This document shows positions 1 through 8,058 of a stretch of DNA of 23,073 nucleotides, one piece after another (position 1 is the stretch's first letter; the number at the start of each line of letters is the position of its first letter). The position numbers and the translations under genes are program-made. Origin of the DNA: JALZOC01 sp031361295. GTDB taxonomy: Bacteria; Acidobacteriota; Vicinamibacteria; Vicinamibacterales; 2-12-FULL-66-21. The notes below the pieces were generated by a model. That model had not been told where the DNA came from. It saw only the letters and a list, made by a program, of their open reading frames with translations, and did no database searches. The stretch is taken from the NCBI GenBank assembly GCA_031361295.1, contig JANMCN010000247.1:1-23073 (forward strand), in the 5' to 3' direction.

Positions 1-975
1 CATGTTCTCGAGCACCTGATCGATCGTGTACTGGTACTCGCCCGTGTTGGCCGCCACCATCCGGCGGATCTCCCTGCGCAGCCGTGCGATGAAGCGGGCG
101 GCCTTCATGTTGGCCGAGTAGTCGGGCGCATCGGAGAACAGACGCCGGAGATCGCGGTCGTAGAAATGGGGATGCTCGACGCCGTAGTGCCGCCGCTTGC
201 GGGCATAGTGCGATCGGAGCGTCTTCCGGAGACTCTGCAGAGGCTCGACCTTGCGGCGGGTGCGCACGAGCATGGGTTTGCCGGCGAGCTCTTTCATGAG
301 GCCGTCCATGTATTCGAGCTTTTTCAAGGCCGGCCAGTCGGTGTACCGCGTCCGCCAATCCGCGTCGGGCGTGAGCCACGCGGCGAATGTTTCGGCGAAG
401 TCTTCGTCCGGGTGGCTCTGGGCGTACCAGCTGTCGAGATGCAGGACGAAACTCTTGCTGTAAGGTTTGGGGGTGTAGTAGTCCGGGTACTGCATGTACG
501 AGGGGCCGAACAGCTGCTGCCGGCGTCGGCGCTGCCGCAGCTTGTAGGCATTGTCGATTGCGTGCCCGGCCTCGTGGCGCAGGATCTTCAGGCACCAGTC
601 CTCGGTGCCCCCCTCGACCTCGAGCATCTGTGTGCGCTCGAGCTTTTCGAGGCGCGGGTGCGCGAGATAAAACGGAATGGCGACCCCCGGCACGCCGTCC
701 GGCGAGAACCACTCCGCCGAGAGCCAGAAATGCGGCTCGAAGACCAGAGCCCGGGACTCGAGCTCGCGCTGGAGAACGGCGATGCGTGGCTCGAGCGCGC
801 TGCCTTCGATGGCCAGGCCGAGCTGCGACATCCGCAGATCGAGCAGACGCTCGTCGGGCCACGACGCCCACTCCTCCGGGGGGACGATCGCATTCGGAGC
901 ATGGGCCGTCGTCCGGCCGCCCGGAGCCTCGACGTCCGCGAAATCCGCCGATCCGGAGGGGGCCTGGCGTTCCAA
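1..975 (-). CDS. Putative zinc-binding metallopeptidase (gluzincin-like), C-terminus cut by window edge
   Basis: Reading the minus strand from 975 to the edge gives about 325 codons with no stop, so the C-terminus lies outside the window. The frame contains HEAGHAIDNAY (HEAGH at 576-562), a zincin HExxH site, and about 55 codons later DEDFAETFAAW (408-376), whose Glu is a plausible third zinc ligand. Other recognisable blocks are an N-terminal WPDERLLDLRMSQLGL and PHFWLSAEWFSPDGVPG. I know this arrangement from a family annotated only as putative zinc-binding metallopeptidase; substrate unknown. There is no signal peptide, so it is probably cytoplasmic. The start is uncertain: TTG at 975 is the only near-canonical start that keeps the conserved N-terminal block (the next ATG, at 831, falls inside it), and an in-frame TAG sits just upstream at 987-985. 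It is divergent from the TonB receptor gene. Confidence 0.85.
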   Translation of the reverse strand, partial: MERQAPSGSADFADVEAPGGRTTAHAPNAIVPPEEWASWPDERLLDLRMSQLGLAIEGSALEPRIAVLQRELESRALVFEPHFWLSAEWFSPDGVPGVAIPFYLAHPRLEKLERTQMLEVEGGTEDWCLKILRHEAGHAIDNAYKLRQRRRRQQLFGPSYMQYPDYYTPKPYSKSFVLHLDSWYAQSHPDEDFAETFAAWLTPDADWRTRYTDWPALKKLEYMDGLMKELAGKPMLVRTRRKVEPLQSLRKTLRSHYARKRRHYGVEHPHFYDRDLRRLFSDAPDYSANMKAARFIARLRREIRRMVAANTGEYQYTIDQVLENM

Positions 976-978
976 TCC

Positions 979-993
979 CTCAGTCTAACTGAG
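979..993. repeat. Perfect inverted repeat at the metallopeptidase start (possible operator)
   Basis: CTCAGT, three bases, then ACTGAG form a perfect 6-bp dyad. It lies immediately upstream of the TTG start of the minus-strand metallopeptidase and directly next to the candidate -35 element of the plus-strand receptor gene, so a protein bound here could affect both genes. It could also be chance; no second copy was noticed nearby. Confidence 0.35.
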
Positions 994-1022
994 TTGAACG
1001 GCCCACCCGGCTGTGGTATACC
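994..1022 (+). promoter_or_regulatory. Candidate sigma-70 type promoter for the TonB-dependent receptor operon
   Basis: TTGAAC (994-999), a 17-base spacer and TATACC (1017-1022) match the housekeeping promoter layout at 4/6 positions in each hexamer with ideal spacing. Transcription would begin near 1029, leaving a leader of about 145 bases before the receptor ATG at 1173. GGTATACC (1015-1022) is itself a palindrome. This is a sequence match only. Confidence 0.45.
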
Positions 1023-1139
1023 CCATAAGCTCATCATCAGGTCCGGTCGGTGATATCGCGGGCGTTTTCAGGTTTTGTTCACCACTTCTCACGTGCGGTC
1101 CGCTACCATCGCCCCCGTCAGCACCATCTGCTTTCACAC

Positions 1140-1157
1140 CCCGCCTGCAGGGGCGGG
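1140..1157 (+). promoter_or_regulatory. GC hairpin just upstream of the receptor ribosome binding site
   Basis: CCCGCC and GGCGGG pair around a six-base loop and end four bases before the Shine-Dalgarno AAGGAG (1162-1167). A stable stem here could limit ribosome access. I saw no B12-box-like sequence in the leader, so a cobalamin riboswitch is not supported. Confidence 0.3.
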
Positions 1158-1172
1158 TCGCAAGGAGCGCGT

Positions 1173-3350
1173 ATGAACGCCGTGTGTCGTGTCGCCCTGG
1201 CGGCCAGCGTCGCCGGAGTCGTGGCCTTCCCCTCGTTCGCCCAGCAGCCTGCGCCTGCGGGACCCGCGGCCGCTCCACAGACGAAGACCGCGCCGCCGCC
1301 CCCCGCCGCGCAGGAGCCCGCGGAGCCTTCCTACGAGGAAACCGTCGTGGTGAGCGGCTCGAGGGTCGAGGAGAAGCTGGTCAACACGCCGGTCACCATG
1401 ACGGTCATCGGCACGCGGCAGATCGAGAGCGCCACGTCACAGAACTTTGCCGAACTGCTGCGCACGGTGCCGGGGCTCAACATCACGCAGACGTCGGCTC
1501 GCGACATCAATGTCACGAGCCGCGCCGCGACGGGCACGCTCGCCACCGGGCAGCTGGCGCTCCTCGACGGCAGGAGCCTGTATCAGGACTTCTTCGGCTT
1601 CGTCATGTGGGACTTTCTCCCGGTGAATTTGAACGAGATCAAGCAGATCGAGGTGATCCGCGGGCCGGCATCGGCCGTGTGGGGAGCGAACGCGGTGAAT
1701 GGGGTGATCAACGTGATCACCAAAACGCCGAGGGAGATGCAGGGCACATCGGCGACGCTCGGTCTGGGCATGTTCGAGCGCACCGGCGGGGAGAAGGCGG
1801 GGTCGCTGTGGTATCTCAGCGGGACGCACGCCCAGGCGATCGACGATCACTGGGCGTTCAAGCTGTCGGCGGGAGGCTACGTCCAGGACCCGCTCTCGCG
1901 CCCGACGGGCATCATCCCGGGATCGCCGGTCTCTCCATCGGCGCCCCGCGGCACGCCGTACCCGGCTTACAGGAACACGGGAACCACTCAACCCAAGTTC
2001 GACGGCCGGCTCGATTATGACTTCGACGACGGCAGGCGGCTGACGTTCACGGGAGGCGTGGCGGGCACCGAAGGGATCATGCACACGGGGATCGGTCCGT
2101 TCGACATCAACAGCGGGTCCCTCATGAGCTACGGGCGGGTGAATTTCGCGCGCAAGGGGCTGCGGGTCTCGGCCTTTACCCAGATGCTCGACGGAGACGC
2201 CAGCAACCTCCTGACCCGGGATCCCGCCGGCAAGCCGATCGGGTTCGTCTTCAGCACGAAGACGAGCGACGTGGATGTCGCGAACGTGCAGACCCTCGCG
2301 AAGCGGCACGTGGTCAGCTACGGCGGCAACCTTCGCTACAACAAGTTCGACCTGTCGCTCGCGCCGAACGGCGACAACCGGACCGAGTTCGGCGTCTACG
2401 CGCAGGAAGAGATTTTTCTGTCCGACCATTTCCGGGTCACGGTCGGCGGCCGCGGCGACCGGTTCGATTACCTCGACAGCTTCGTGTTCTCGCCACGCGT
2501 GGCAGTCCTGATCAAGCCGATGCCGAACCACACGTTCCGCATGTCGTACAACCGTGCCTATCGTGCCCCCTCGGTGGTCAACAACTTTCTGGACGTCACG
2601 ATCGCGGAGCGGCTCACCCTGGCGCCCGGCCTCGTCTACCCGCTGCCCGTGCGATCGATCGGAAACGCGGACCTGACGGAAACGTCGGTGAATGCCTACG
2701 AGGCCGGTTACACCGGGGTGCTGGCCCGGACGGTCATCACGGCGGCCTATTACGTGAACAAATCGAAGAACGACATCTTCTTCACGGAAGTGAGGAGCGC
2801 GCGCTACACCGCGGCGAATCCTCCGCCGGGATGGCCCCTCCCGCCGGTCGTGATCTCGCTGGCCACCGGAGGCGCGGGTTTCCCGGCACTCTTCACGTAT
2901 CGGAATTTCGGAGAGACCACGCAGAAGGGGCTCGAGCTCGGACTCGACACGCCCATGGCGCGGCACGTCAACCTGTTTGCGAATTACTCGTGGCAGGGGA
3001 CGCCGGAACCGAGCGGTTTCGACATCTCGGAGCTGAACCTTCCCGCGAAGAACCGGTACAACCTGGGGGCGAGCGCCGACTACGGTCGCTTTCTTGGAAG
3101 CCTCTCGGTCAGCTACTCCGACAGTGCGTTCTGGCAGGATGTGCTCGATGACCGCTATCATGGGACGACGAAGGCCTACACGCTGGTCAACGGGGGGTTC
3201 GGCGTCAAGTGGGGCGCCGGCGACCGCGTCGTGACGTCGGTGAAGGTGACGAACCTGGCGAATCAGGACATCCAGCAGCACGTGTTCGGCGACATCACGA
3301 AGCGCCAGGTCGTTGGAGAGCTCCGCCTGCAGCTCGGGGCCCGCAAATAG
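1173..3350 (+). CDS. TonB-dependent outer membrane receptor
   Basis: Protein of 725 residues. Residues 1-23 are a signal peptide ending FAQ, followed by a Pro/Ala-rich linker. A TonB-box-like ETVVVSGSR lies at 56-64, then a plug domain (about 65-185) with the conserved stretch IEVIRGPASAVWGANAVNGV, then a 22-strand-type barrel to the C-terminus, with the usual RMSYNRAYRAPS segment. Such receptors import scarce ligands (metal chelates, vitamins, saccharides) using ExbBD-TonB energy. The sequence does not reveal the ligand, and no dedicated periplasmic or inner-membrane partner is adjacent. ATG 1173 is chosen because AAGGAG sits five bases upstream and it begins the signal peptide; the frame is open further upstream to 1050 but without signal-peptide character. 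The downstream phosphatase gene starts within about 16 bases of its stop. Confidence 0.93.
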   Translation: MNAVCRVALAASVAGVVAFPSFAQQPAPAGPAAAPQTKTAPPPPAAQEPAEPSYEETVVVSGSRVEEKLVNTPVTMTVIGTRQIESATSQNFAELLRTVPGLNITQTSARDINVTSRAATGTLATGQLALLDGRSLYQDFFGFVMWDFLPVNLNEIKQIEVIRGPASAVWGANAVNGVINVITKTPREMQGTSATLGLGMFERTGGEKAGSLWYLSGTHAQAIDDHWAFKLSAGGYVQDPLSRPTGIIPGSPVSPSAPRGTPYPAYRNTGTTQPKFDGRLDYDFDDGRRLTFTGGVAGTEGIMHTGIGPFDINSGSLMSYGRVNFARKGLRVSAFTQMLDGDASNLLTRDPAGKPIGFVFSTKTSDVDVANVQTLAKRHVVSYGGNLRYNKFDLSLAPNGDNRTEFGVYAQEEIFLSDHFRVTVGGRGDRFDYLDSFVFSPRVAVLIKPMPNHTFRMSYNRAYRAPSVVNNFLDVTIAERLTLAPGLVYPLPVRSIGNADLTETSVNAYEAGYTGVLARTVITAAYYVNKSKNDIFFTEVRSARYTAANPPPGWPLPPVVISLATGGAGFPALFTYRNFGETTQKGLELGLDTPMARHVNLFANYSWQGTPEPSGFDISELNLPAKNRYNLGASADYGRFLGSLSVSYSDSAFWQDVLDDRYHGTTKAYTLVNGGFGVKWGAGDRVVTSVKVTNLANQDIQQHVFGDITKRQVVGELRLQLGARK

Positions 3351-3355
3351 GATCC

Positions 3356-3361
3356 AGGGAG
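3356..3361 (+). promoter_or_regulatory. Shine-Dalgarno site that points to a CTG start for the HAD gene
   Basis: AGGGAG at 3356-3361 is five bases upstream of CTG 3367. No ATG, GTG or TTG occurs in frame at this point; the nearest upstream standard start is TTG 3313 inside the receptor gene, with little Shine-Dalgarno support. Confidence 0.5.
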
Positions 3362-3366
3362 TCGGT

Positions 3367-4212
3367 CTGACGATTCGGCTCCTGGCCCTGGACATCGACG
3401 GGACGCTGCTCGACAGCGACGGCGCAATCCCCGAAGCGAACCGGACCGCGATCGCACGGGCGATCGAGGCCGGCGTCGAAGTCGTACTCGCGACCGGCCG
3501 CCGGTACGATTTCGCCCGCCCGGTGTTCGAGCAGCTCCCGGCTCCGCTGACGCTCATTCTGAGCAACGGCGCGATCGTCACGACCGACGCGGGCGAGACG
3601 CTCAGGCGCGACCTGCTGCCGCGCGAGGCCGCGCGTGACGTCCTCGGCCGGGTGCCGCAGCATCGGGCGAGCGCGGCGGTCATCTTCGACAGGCCGCGCG
3701 AAGGGCAGGTCGTCTTCGAAGAGATCGACTGGCATCATCCCAGGCACCAGCGGTTCTTCACGTCCAACCGTCCCTTCCTGCTCGAGGTGTCTCCGCTCGA
3801 GCACTGCCTGACCGAGGATCCCATCCAGGTCATGTTCACCGGCGGGTGCGCCGAGATGCGGGCGCTCTTCGACGAGCTGAGCGCCGCGGGCCGCGACTTC
3901 TCCGTCGCCCTCACCGAATACGAACACCGCGACTTCTCGCTCGTCGACGTCGTGCGCGCCGGGTGCTCGAAGGGGGCCGCGCTCGCCGCGCTGGCGGCGC
4001 GCCGCGGGTTCGACCGCGCCGAAGTCATGGCAATGGGAGACAATCTGAACGACCTGCAGATGCTGCAGTTCGCGGGCACGCCGGTCCTGATGGGCAATGC
4101 GCTGCCCGAGTTGAAGGCGCGGGGCTGGGCCGTCACCGGCACGAACGACGAGGCCGGCGTCGCCGCGGCCATCGAGACGTTTATCCTCAGCGCCGCGTCA
4201 AAGGGGCGATAG
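3367..4212 (+). CDS. Cof-type HAD-superfamily phosphatase (class IIB cap)
   Basis: Starting at CTG 3367 the protein has 281 residues and begins MTIRLLALDIDGTLLDSDG. Motif I is DIDGT (D9 nucleophile, D11 acid/base), motif II is the Thr of VLATGRR, motif III Lys is in GCSKGAAL, and motif IV is MGDNLNDLQML. The C2-type cap lies between motifs II and III. This is the architecture of cytoplasmic Cof/YidA-like enzymes, which dephosphorylate sugar phosphates, flavin nucleotides or similar small metabolites; the substrate cannot be told from sequence. The start is a judgement: the product aligns naturally with the family from the CTG, whereas TTG 3313 would add 18 unrelated residues and overlap the receptor gene by 38 bases. 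It probably shares a transcript with the receptor upstream and the ABC exporter 43 bases downstream. Confidence 0.9.
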   Translation: MTIRLLALDIDGTLLDSDGAIPEANRTAIARAIEAGVEVVLATGRRYDFARPVFEQLPAPLTLILSNGAIVTTDAGETLRRDLLPREAARDVLGRVPQHRASAAVIFDRPREGQVVFEEIDWHHPRHQRFFTSNRPFLLEVSPLEHCLTEDPIQVMFTGGCAEMRALFDELSAAGRDFSVALTEYEHRDFSLVDVVRAGCSKGAALAALAARRGFDRAEVMAMGDNLNDLQMLQFAGTPVLMGNALPELKARGWAVTGTNDEAGVAAAIETFILSAASKGR

Positions 4213-4218
4213 GAGTCG

Positions 4219-4232
4219 TTTCCAGTTTCCAG
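4219..4232. repeat. Two tandem copies of heptamer TTTCCAG
   Basis: TTTCCAG occurs twice back to back in the 43-base gap between the HAD and ABC genes. Its complement CTGGAAA recurs at 6239-6245 in the gap after the ABC gene, inside a longer 7-base-periodic stretch, so the two look like members of one intergenic repeat type. Confidence 0.5.
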
Positions 4233-4255
4233 TCGAAGAAAGGTGATCTGACAAC

Positions 4256-6190
4256 GTGGCAATGGGTATGGGGCTTCGGCTGCCGAAATCGGAAAGCACG
4301 CGCGGCAACCGCCGGCGTGCGCCCGTCGTGGCCGACGCACCGCGCGACAAGAACGCGCCAAAGAAGAAAGTGACGTCCGCGGCGTGGCAGGAGGCAAAAG
4401 CGCTCATCCTGGCGCGGCGCGGGCGCCTTGGCGTGGGCCTCGCGCTCATGCTGATCAATCGCCTGTCGGGCCTGGTGCTCCCGGGCCTGTCCAAGTACCT
4501 GATAGACGATGTGATCGGGAAGCATCGGGCCGACCTGCTGATGCCGCTCGCGCTGGCGGCAGGCGCGGCCACGGCGGTGCAGGCGGTCTCGTCTTTCGCG
4601 CTGTCGCAGGTGCTCGGTGTCGCGGCGCAGCGCGCGATCACCGAGATGCGCCGCCGGGTCGAGGCGCACGTGGCGCGGCTGCCGGTCACCTACTTCGACT
4701 CCACGCAGTCCGGTGTGCTCATTTCCCGGATCATGACGGACGCCGAAGGCATCCGGAACCTGGTCGGCACCGGCCTTGCGCAGTTGACCGGCAGCGTGGT
4801 GACCGCGCTGTTCGCGCTGGCATACCTCTTCTACCTCAACTGGTACCTGACAATCATCACGATTGTCGCTCTGGCGGCCTTCGGCGGAGGAATGGCGCTC
4901 GCGTTCAAGCGCCTGCGCCCGCTGTTCCGCGAACGCGGAAAGATCAACGCCGACGTGACCGGACGGCTGAACGAGACCCTCGGCGGCATCCGCATCGTCA
5001 AGACCTACACGGCGGAGAAGCGCGAGGAGCTCGTTTTCACGCGGGGGGTGAACCGGCTGTTCCGGAACATCGCGCAGTCGATTACCGGGGTGTCGGCGAT
5101 CACGGCGTTCTCGACGCTCGTCGTGGGCGCCATCGGCGTCATCATGATCGTCATCGGAGGGCGCGCCATTCTCGACGGGCGCATGACGACCGGCGAGTTC
5201 ATGAACTACATCCTCTTCACCGGGCTGATGGCGGCTCCCGTGGTCCAGATTGCCTCGATCGGCACGCAGATCAGCGAAGCGTTCGCGGGGCTCGACCGGA
5301 TTCACGAACTGCTCACCATGCGGACGGAAGACGACGAGGACAGCACGCGCGCGCCGTTCGGGGCGATCAACGGGGAGGTGCGGTTCGAGGACGTCACGTT
5401 CGAGTACACCCGGGGCGTCCCCGTCCTGACCCACGTGACCTTCACGGCGACGGCGGGGACGACCACCGCCCTGGTTGGATCGAGCGGATCGGGGAAGAGC
5501 ACGCTCATCAGCCTGGTGATGGCCTTCAACAGGCCGCTCACGGGAACGATTTTCATCGACGGCCGCGACCTCGCGACCGTGCGCCTGCGCGACTATCGCG
5601 CGCAGCTTGGCGTGGTCCTCCAGGACAACTTCCTGTTCGACGAGACCATCGGCGACAACATCCGCTATGGACGGAAAACCGCCACCGCCGACGAGATCCG
5701 GGACGTCGGCCGCATTGCCCACGCCGACGAGTTCATCGAGCAGTTCGAAAAGAAGTACGACACGATCGTGGGGGAGCGGGGCGTCAAGCTCTCGGGAGGC
5801 CAGCGGCAGCGCGTCGCGATTGCCCGTGCGATCCTGGCAGACCCCCGCATCCTCGTCCTGGACGAAGCGACGTCGAGCCTCGACAGCGAGAGCGAGGCGC
5901 TCATCCAGGATGGGCTCCGATCGCTCCGGGCGGGCCGGACGACGTTCGTGATTGCGCATCGGCTGTCCACGATTCGCAGCGCCGAGCAGATCCTCGTCAT
6001 CGAGCACGGCGAAATCGTCGAGCGCGGCACGCACGCCGAACTGATGACGCTCCACGGCAGGTACCGGACCTTGTACGACAAGCAATACCGGCTCGAAGCG
6101 GACCGCTTCATCAACCCCGGGGAGGATTTCACGCCGGAGCCGGTCAAGGTCAAAGTGGCCGCGGCCGCCCGGTCGAACGAGAGGCTCTAG
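4256..6190 (+). CDS. ABC exporter, fused membrane and ATPase domains (MsbA/LmrA-like)
   Basis: 644-residue half-transporter that would work as a homodimer in the inner membrane. A basic cytoplasmic N-terminus (about 1-45) precedes six predicted membrane helices (about 55-340) with the intracellular-loop segment TYFDSTQSGVLISRI. The ATPase domain follows: Walker A GSSGSGKST near residue 410, Q-loop VVLQDN, signature LSGGQRQR near 510, Walker B ILVLDEA near 530, D-loop SSLD and switch His in AHRLSTI near 566. Nothing is degenerate, so it should be active. Lipid, lipid A-core or drug export is typical; the substrate cannot be deduced. GTG 4256 has AGGTGAT upstream (about 4241-4247); ATG 4262 or 4268 are close alternatives. 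An acidic/basic tail of about 35 residues follows the ATPase domain. Confidence 0.93.
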   Translation: MAMGMGLRLPKSESTRGNRRRAPVVADAPRDKNAPKKKVTSAAWQEAKALILARRGRLGVGLALMLINRLSGLVLPGLSKYLIDDVIGKHRADLLMPLALAAGAATAVQAVSSFALSQVLGVAAQRAITEMRRRVEAHVARLPVTYFDSTQSGVLISRIMTDAEGIRNLVGTGLAQLTGSVVTALFALAYLFYLNWYLTIITIVALAAFGGGMALAFKRLRPLFRERGKINADVTGRLNETLGGIRIVKTYTAEKREELVFTRGVNRLFRNIAQSITGVSAITAFSTLVVGAIGVIMIVIGGRAILDGRMTTGEFMNYILFTGLMAAPVVQIASIGTQISEAFAGLDRIHELLTMRTEDDEDSTRAPFGAINGEVRFEDVTFEYTRGVPVLTHVTFTATAGTTTALVGSSGSGKSTLISLVMAFNRPLTGTIFIDGRDLATVRLRDYRAQLGVVLQDNFLFDETIGDNIRYGRKTATADEIRDVGRIAHADEFIEQFEKKYDTIVGERGVKLSGGQRQRVAIARAILADPRILVLDEATSSLDSESEALIQDGLRSLRAGRTTFVIAHRLSTIRSAEQILVIEHGEIVERGTHAELMTLHGRYRTLYDKQYRLEADRFINPGEDFTPEPVKVKVAAAARSNERL

Positions 6191-6200
6191 ACGCGCCATT

Positions 6201-6256
6201 GACTCGGGGCTCGGGATTCGGGCCTGGGGATTCGGGCACTGGAAACGGAAAACGGG
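6201..6256. repeat. Degenerate tandem heptamer array (eight 7-base units)
   Basis: Between the ABC exporter and ettA the sequence divides cleanly into eight consecutive heptamers, the first five resembling GRYTCGG (for example GACTCGG at 6201, GATTCGG at 6215 and again at 6229), the last ones drifting to AAACGGR. An 11-base exact repeat (6213-6223 and 6227-6237, period 14) lies within. No gene spans it. Such 7-base periodic intergenic sequence is a simple-sequence element; its function is unknown. Confidence 0.6.
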
Positions 6257-6280
6257 ACACTCGAGCAAGTCATCAGATTT

Positions 6281-7954
6281 ATGCCGCAATTCATCTACAC
6301 CATGAAGGGGCTCGGGAAGGTGCATCTTCCCGACCATGTCGTCCTCAAGGACATCTGGCTCTCGTTTCTGCCGGGCGCGAAGATTGGCGTGCTTGGATTG
6401 AACGGTTCAGGCAAGAGCACGCTGCTGCGCATCATGGCGGGGCAGGAGACGCAGTTCGTCGGCGAGGCCTGGCCCGCCGACGGCATCAGCATCGGGTTCC
6501 TCGAACAGGAGCCGCAGCTCGACCCGCGCAAGACGGTCCTCGGCAACGTCGAAGAAGGGGTCGCCGAACTGAAGGCGCTGCTCACCCGCTACGACGAGAT
6601 CAACGCGAAGTTCGGCGAGGAGCTCTCGCCGGACGAGATGGACAAGGTTCTCGAGGAGCAGGGCAAGGTCCAGGATCGCATCGAGGCGGCGGACGGCTGG
6701 AACCTCGATTCGCGGCTCGAACTGGCCATGGATGCGCTGCGGCTGCCGCCCGCCGACGCCGACGTCACGACGCTCTCGGGGGGCGAGCGACGACGCGTCG
6801 CGCTCTGCCGGCTGCTCCTCAGGAGCCCGGACCTGCTGCTCCTCGACGAGCCCACGAATCACCTGGATGCGCAATCGGTCGCCTGGCTCGAACGGTTCCT
6901 GAAGGATTATCCCGGCACGGTTGTCGCCGTCACCCACGACCGGTACTTCCTCGACAACGTGGCCGGCTGGATTCTCGAGCTCGACCGTGGGCACGGCATC
7001 CCGTGGGAAGGCAATTACTCGTCGTGGCTCGAGCAGAAGCAGCAGCGGCTCGAGGTGGAGGAGAAGTCGGAAACGAAGCGGCAGCGGACGCTGGCACGCG
7101 AACTGGACTGGATCCGGATGTCTCCCCGCGCCCGTCAGGCCAAGGGGAAGGCCCGCCTCAACGCTTATGAAGATCTCCTGAAGGAAGAGGGGAGCCAGAA
7201 AATCGAACAGGTCGAAATCTACATCCCGCCAGGCCCGCGCCTCGGCGACATCGTCGTCGAGGCCAGGGGGCTCCGGAAGGCCTACGGCGAGACCTTGCTC
7301 ATGGAGGATGTCAATTTCACCCTGCCGAGAGGCGGCATTGTGGGCGTGATCGGGCCGAACGGCGCCGGCAAGACCACGTTGTTCCGGATGATGACCGGCA
7401 AGGAGCATCCGGACGCCGGCACCTTGCGGCTGGGTGAGACGGTGAAGGTCGGGTATGTCGACCAGTCCAGGGACTCGCTCTCGGCCGACAAGAGCGTGTG
7501 GGAGGAGATCACGAACGGGCGCGACAATGTCGAACTCGGCAAGCGCGAAGTCGCCTCACGCGCGTACGTCTCGTGGTTCAACTTCAAAGGGCGTGACCAG
7601 CAGCGCAAGGTCGGCGCGCTCTCCGGGGGCGAGCGGAACCGCGTCCATCTCGCGAAGCTCCTCAAGGGGGGCGCGAACCTGCTGCTGCTCGACGAACCCA
7701 CGAACGACCTGGACGTCGACACGCTGCGTGCCCTCGAGGAGGCGCTGCTGTCGTTTGGCGGCTGCGCGGTCGTCATCAGTCACGATCGCTGGTTCCTGGA
7801 CCGGATTGCCACGCACATGCTCGCGTTCGAGGGCGACAGCAAGGTGGTCTGGTTCGAAGGCAACTACCAGGATTACGAGGCGGACCGCCATCGTCGTCTC
7901 GGATCCGAGGCGGATCAACCGCACCGCATCAAATACCGCAAATTGACCCGGTAG
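6281..7954 (+). CDS. ettA: Energy-dependent translational throttle protein EttA (ABC-F ATPase)
   Basis: 557 residues, close to the 555 of E. coli EttA, with no membrane segments. Two ATPase domains are intact. First: Walker A GLNGSGKST (about 39-47), signature LSGGERRRV (about 165), Walker B LLLLDEPTNHLD (about 185). Second: Walker A GPNGAGKTT (about 357), signature LSGGERNRV (about 446), Walker B LLLLDEPTNDLD (about 467). The N-terminal opening MPQFIYTMKGLGKVH and the C-terminal HRIKYRKLTR are characteristic of EttA rather than of other ABC-F members. In E. coli it binds the ribosomal E site and gates entry of the 70S initiation complex into elongation according to ATP/ADP ratio. ATG 6281 gives the standard N-terminus, but no Shine-Dalgarno site is visible before it. 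It lies 90 bases after the ABC exporter. Confidence 0.95.
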   Translation: MPQFIYTMKGLGKVHLPDHVVLKDIWLSFLPGAKIGVLGLNGSGKSTLLRIMAGQETQFVGEAWPADGISIGFLEQEPQLDPRKTVLGNVEEGVAELKALLTRYDEINAKFGEELSPDEMDKVLEEQGKVQDRIEAADGWNLDSRLELAMDALRLPPADADVTTLSGGERRRVALCRLLLRSPDLLLLDEPTNHLDAQSVAWLERFLKDYPGTVVAVTHDRYFLDNVAGWILELDRGHGIPWEGNYSSWLEQKQQRLEVEEKSETKRQRTLARELDWIRMSPRARQAKGKARLNAYEDLLKEEGSQKIEQVEIYIPPGPRLGDIVVEARGLRKAYGETLLMEDVNFTLPRGGIVGVIGPNGAGKTTLFRMMTGKEHPDAGTLRLGETVKVGYVDQSRDSLSADKSVWEEITNGRDNVELGKREVASRAYVSWFNFKGRDQQRKVGALSGGERNRVHLAKLLKGGANLLLLDEPTNDLDVDTLRALEEALLSFGGCAVVISHDRWFLDRIATHMLAFEGDSKVVWFEGNYQDYEADRHRRLGSEADQPHRIKYRKLTR

Positions 7955-7990
7955 CGCGCCCCGGTCGTCCGATGATGTCTACCTCGAGCA

Positions 7991-8006
7991 TGGTGTTGAT
8001 CTTGCA
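7991..8006 (+). promoter_or_regulatory. Candidate sigma-54 (-24/-12) promoter for the pilin gene
   Basis: TGGTGTTGATCTTGCA has the invariant GG at -24 and GC at -12 with exactly ten bases between, and a full TTGCA -12 element. The inner -24 bases (TGTT instead of CACG) are weak. Transcription would start near 8018, giving a leader of about 180 bases before the pilin ATG at 8197. Major pilin genes are often sigma-54 dependent in Proteobacteria, which fits, but this is a sequence match only. Confidence 0.42.
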
Positions 8007-8041
8007 TTTCAGGGGGTATTCGACGAGGTCACAGTGAGGAG

Positions 8042-8058
8042 GCGCCGATAACTGGCGC
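8042..8058 (+). promoter_or_regulatory. Short hairpin in the pilin leader
   Basis: GCGCC, a seven-base loop and GGCGC form a 5-bp GC stem in the presumed pilin 5' leader. Further short complementary segments occur downstream (for example GCGA/TCGC near 8096-8106). I found no c-di-GMP riboswitch core by eye, so no riboswitch is called. Confidence 0.25.

Noticed and set aside
166..1053. 295-codon plus-strand frame at the left end
   Set aside because: It is antisense to the metallopeptidase, whose frame shows HEAGH and a conserved block order.
1029..1172. Cobalamin riboswitch ahead of the TonB receptor
   Set aside because: No B12 box-like sequence and the leader is short for that class.
1437..3683. 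748-codon open frame antisense to the TonB receptor
   Set aside because: Arg/Val/His-rich shadow of a high-GC gene, with no Shine-Dalgarno site, domain or signal; the plus-strand frame is a clear receptor.
4187..7170. Very long open frames beside and opposite the ABC exporter and ettA (716 and 928 codons)
   Set aside because: Composition dominated by Arg, Gly, Ala and His with no motifs; the real frames contain complete ABC motifs.
7956..8052. Coding-looking short runs after ettA on both strands (for example VDLAFQGVFDEVTV on plus and LVEYPLKCKINTMLEVDI on minus)
   Set aside because: Each is under 40 codons, lacks a supported start and matches no family I know. Possibly a decayed gene remnant, but not enough to call a pseudogene.
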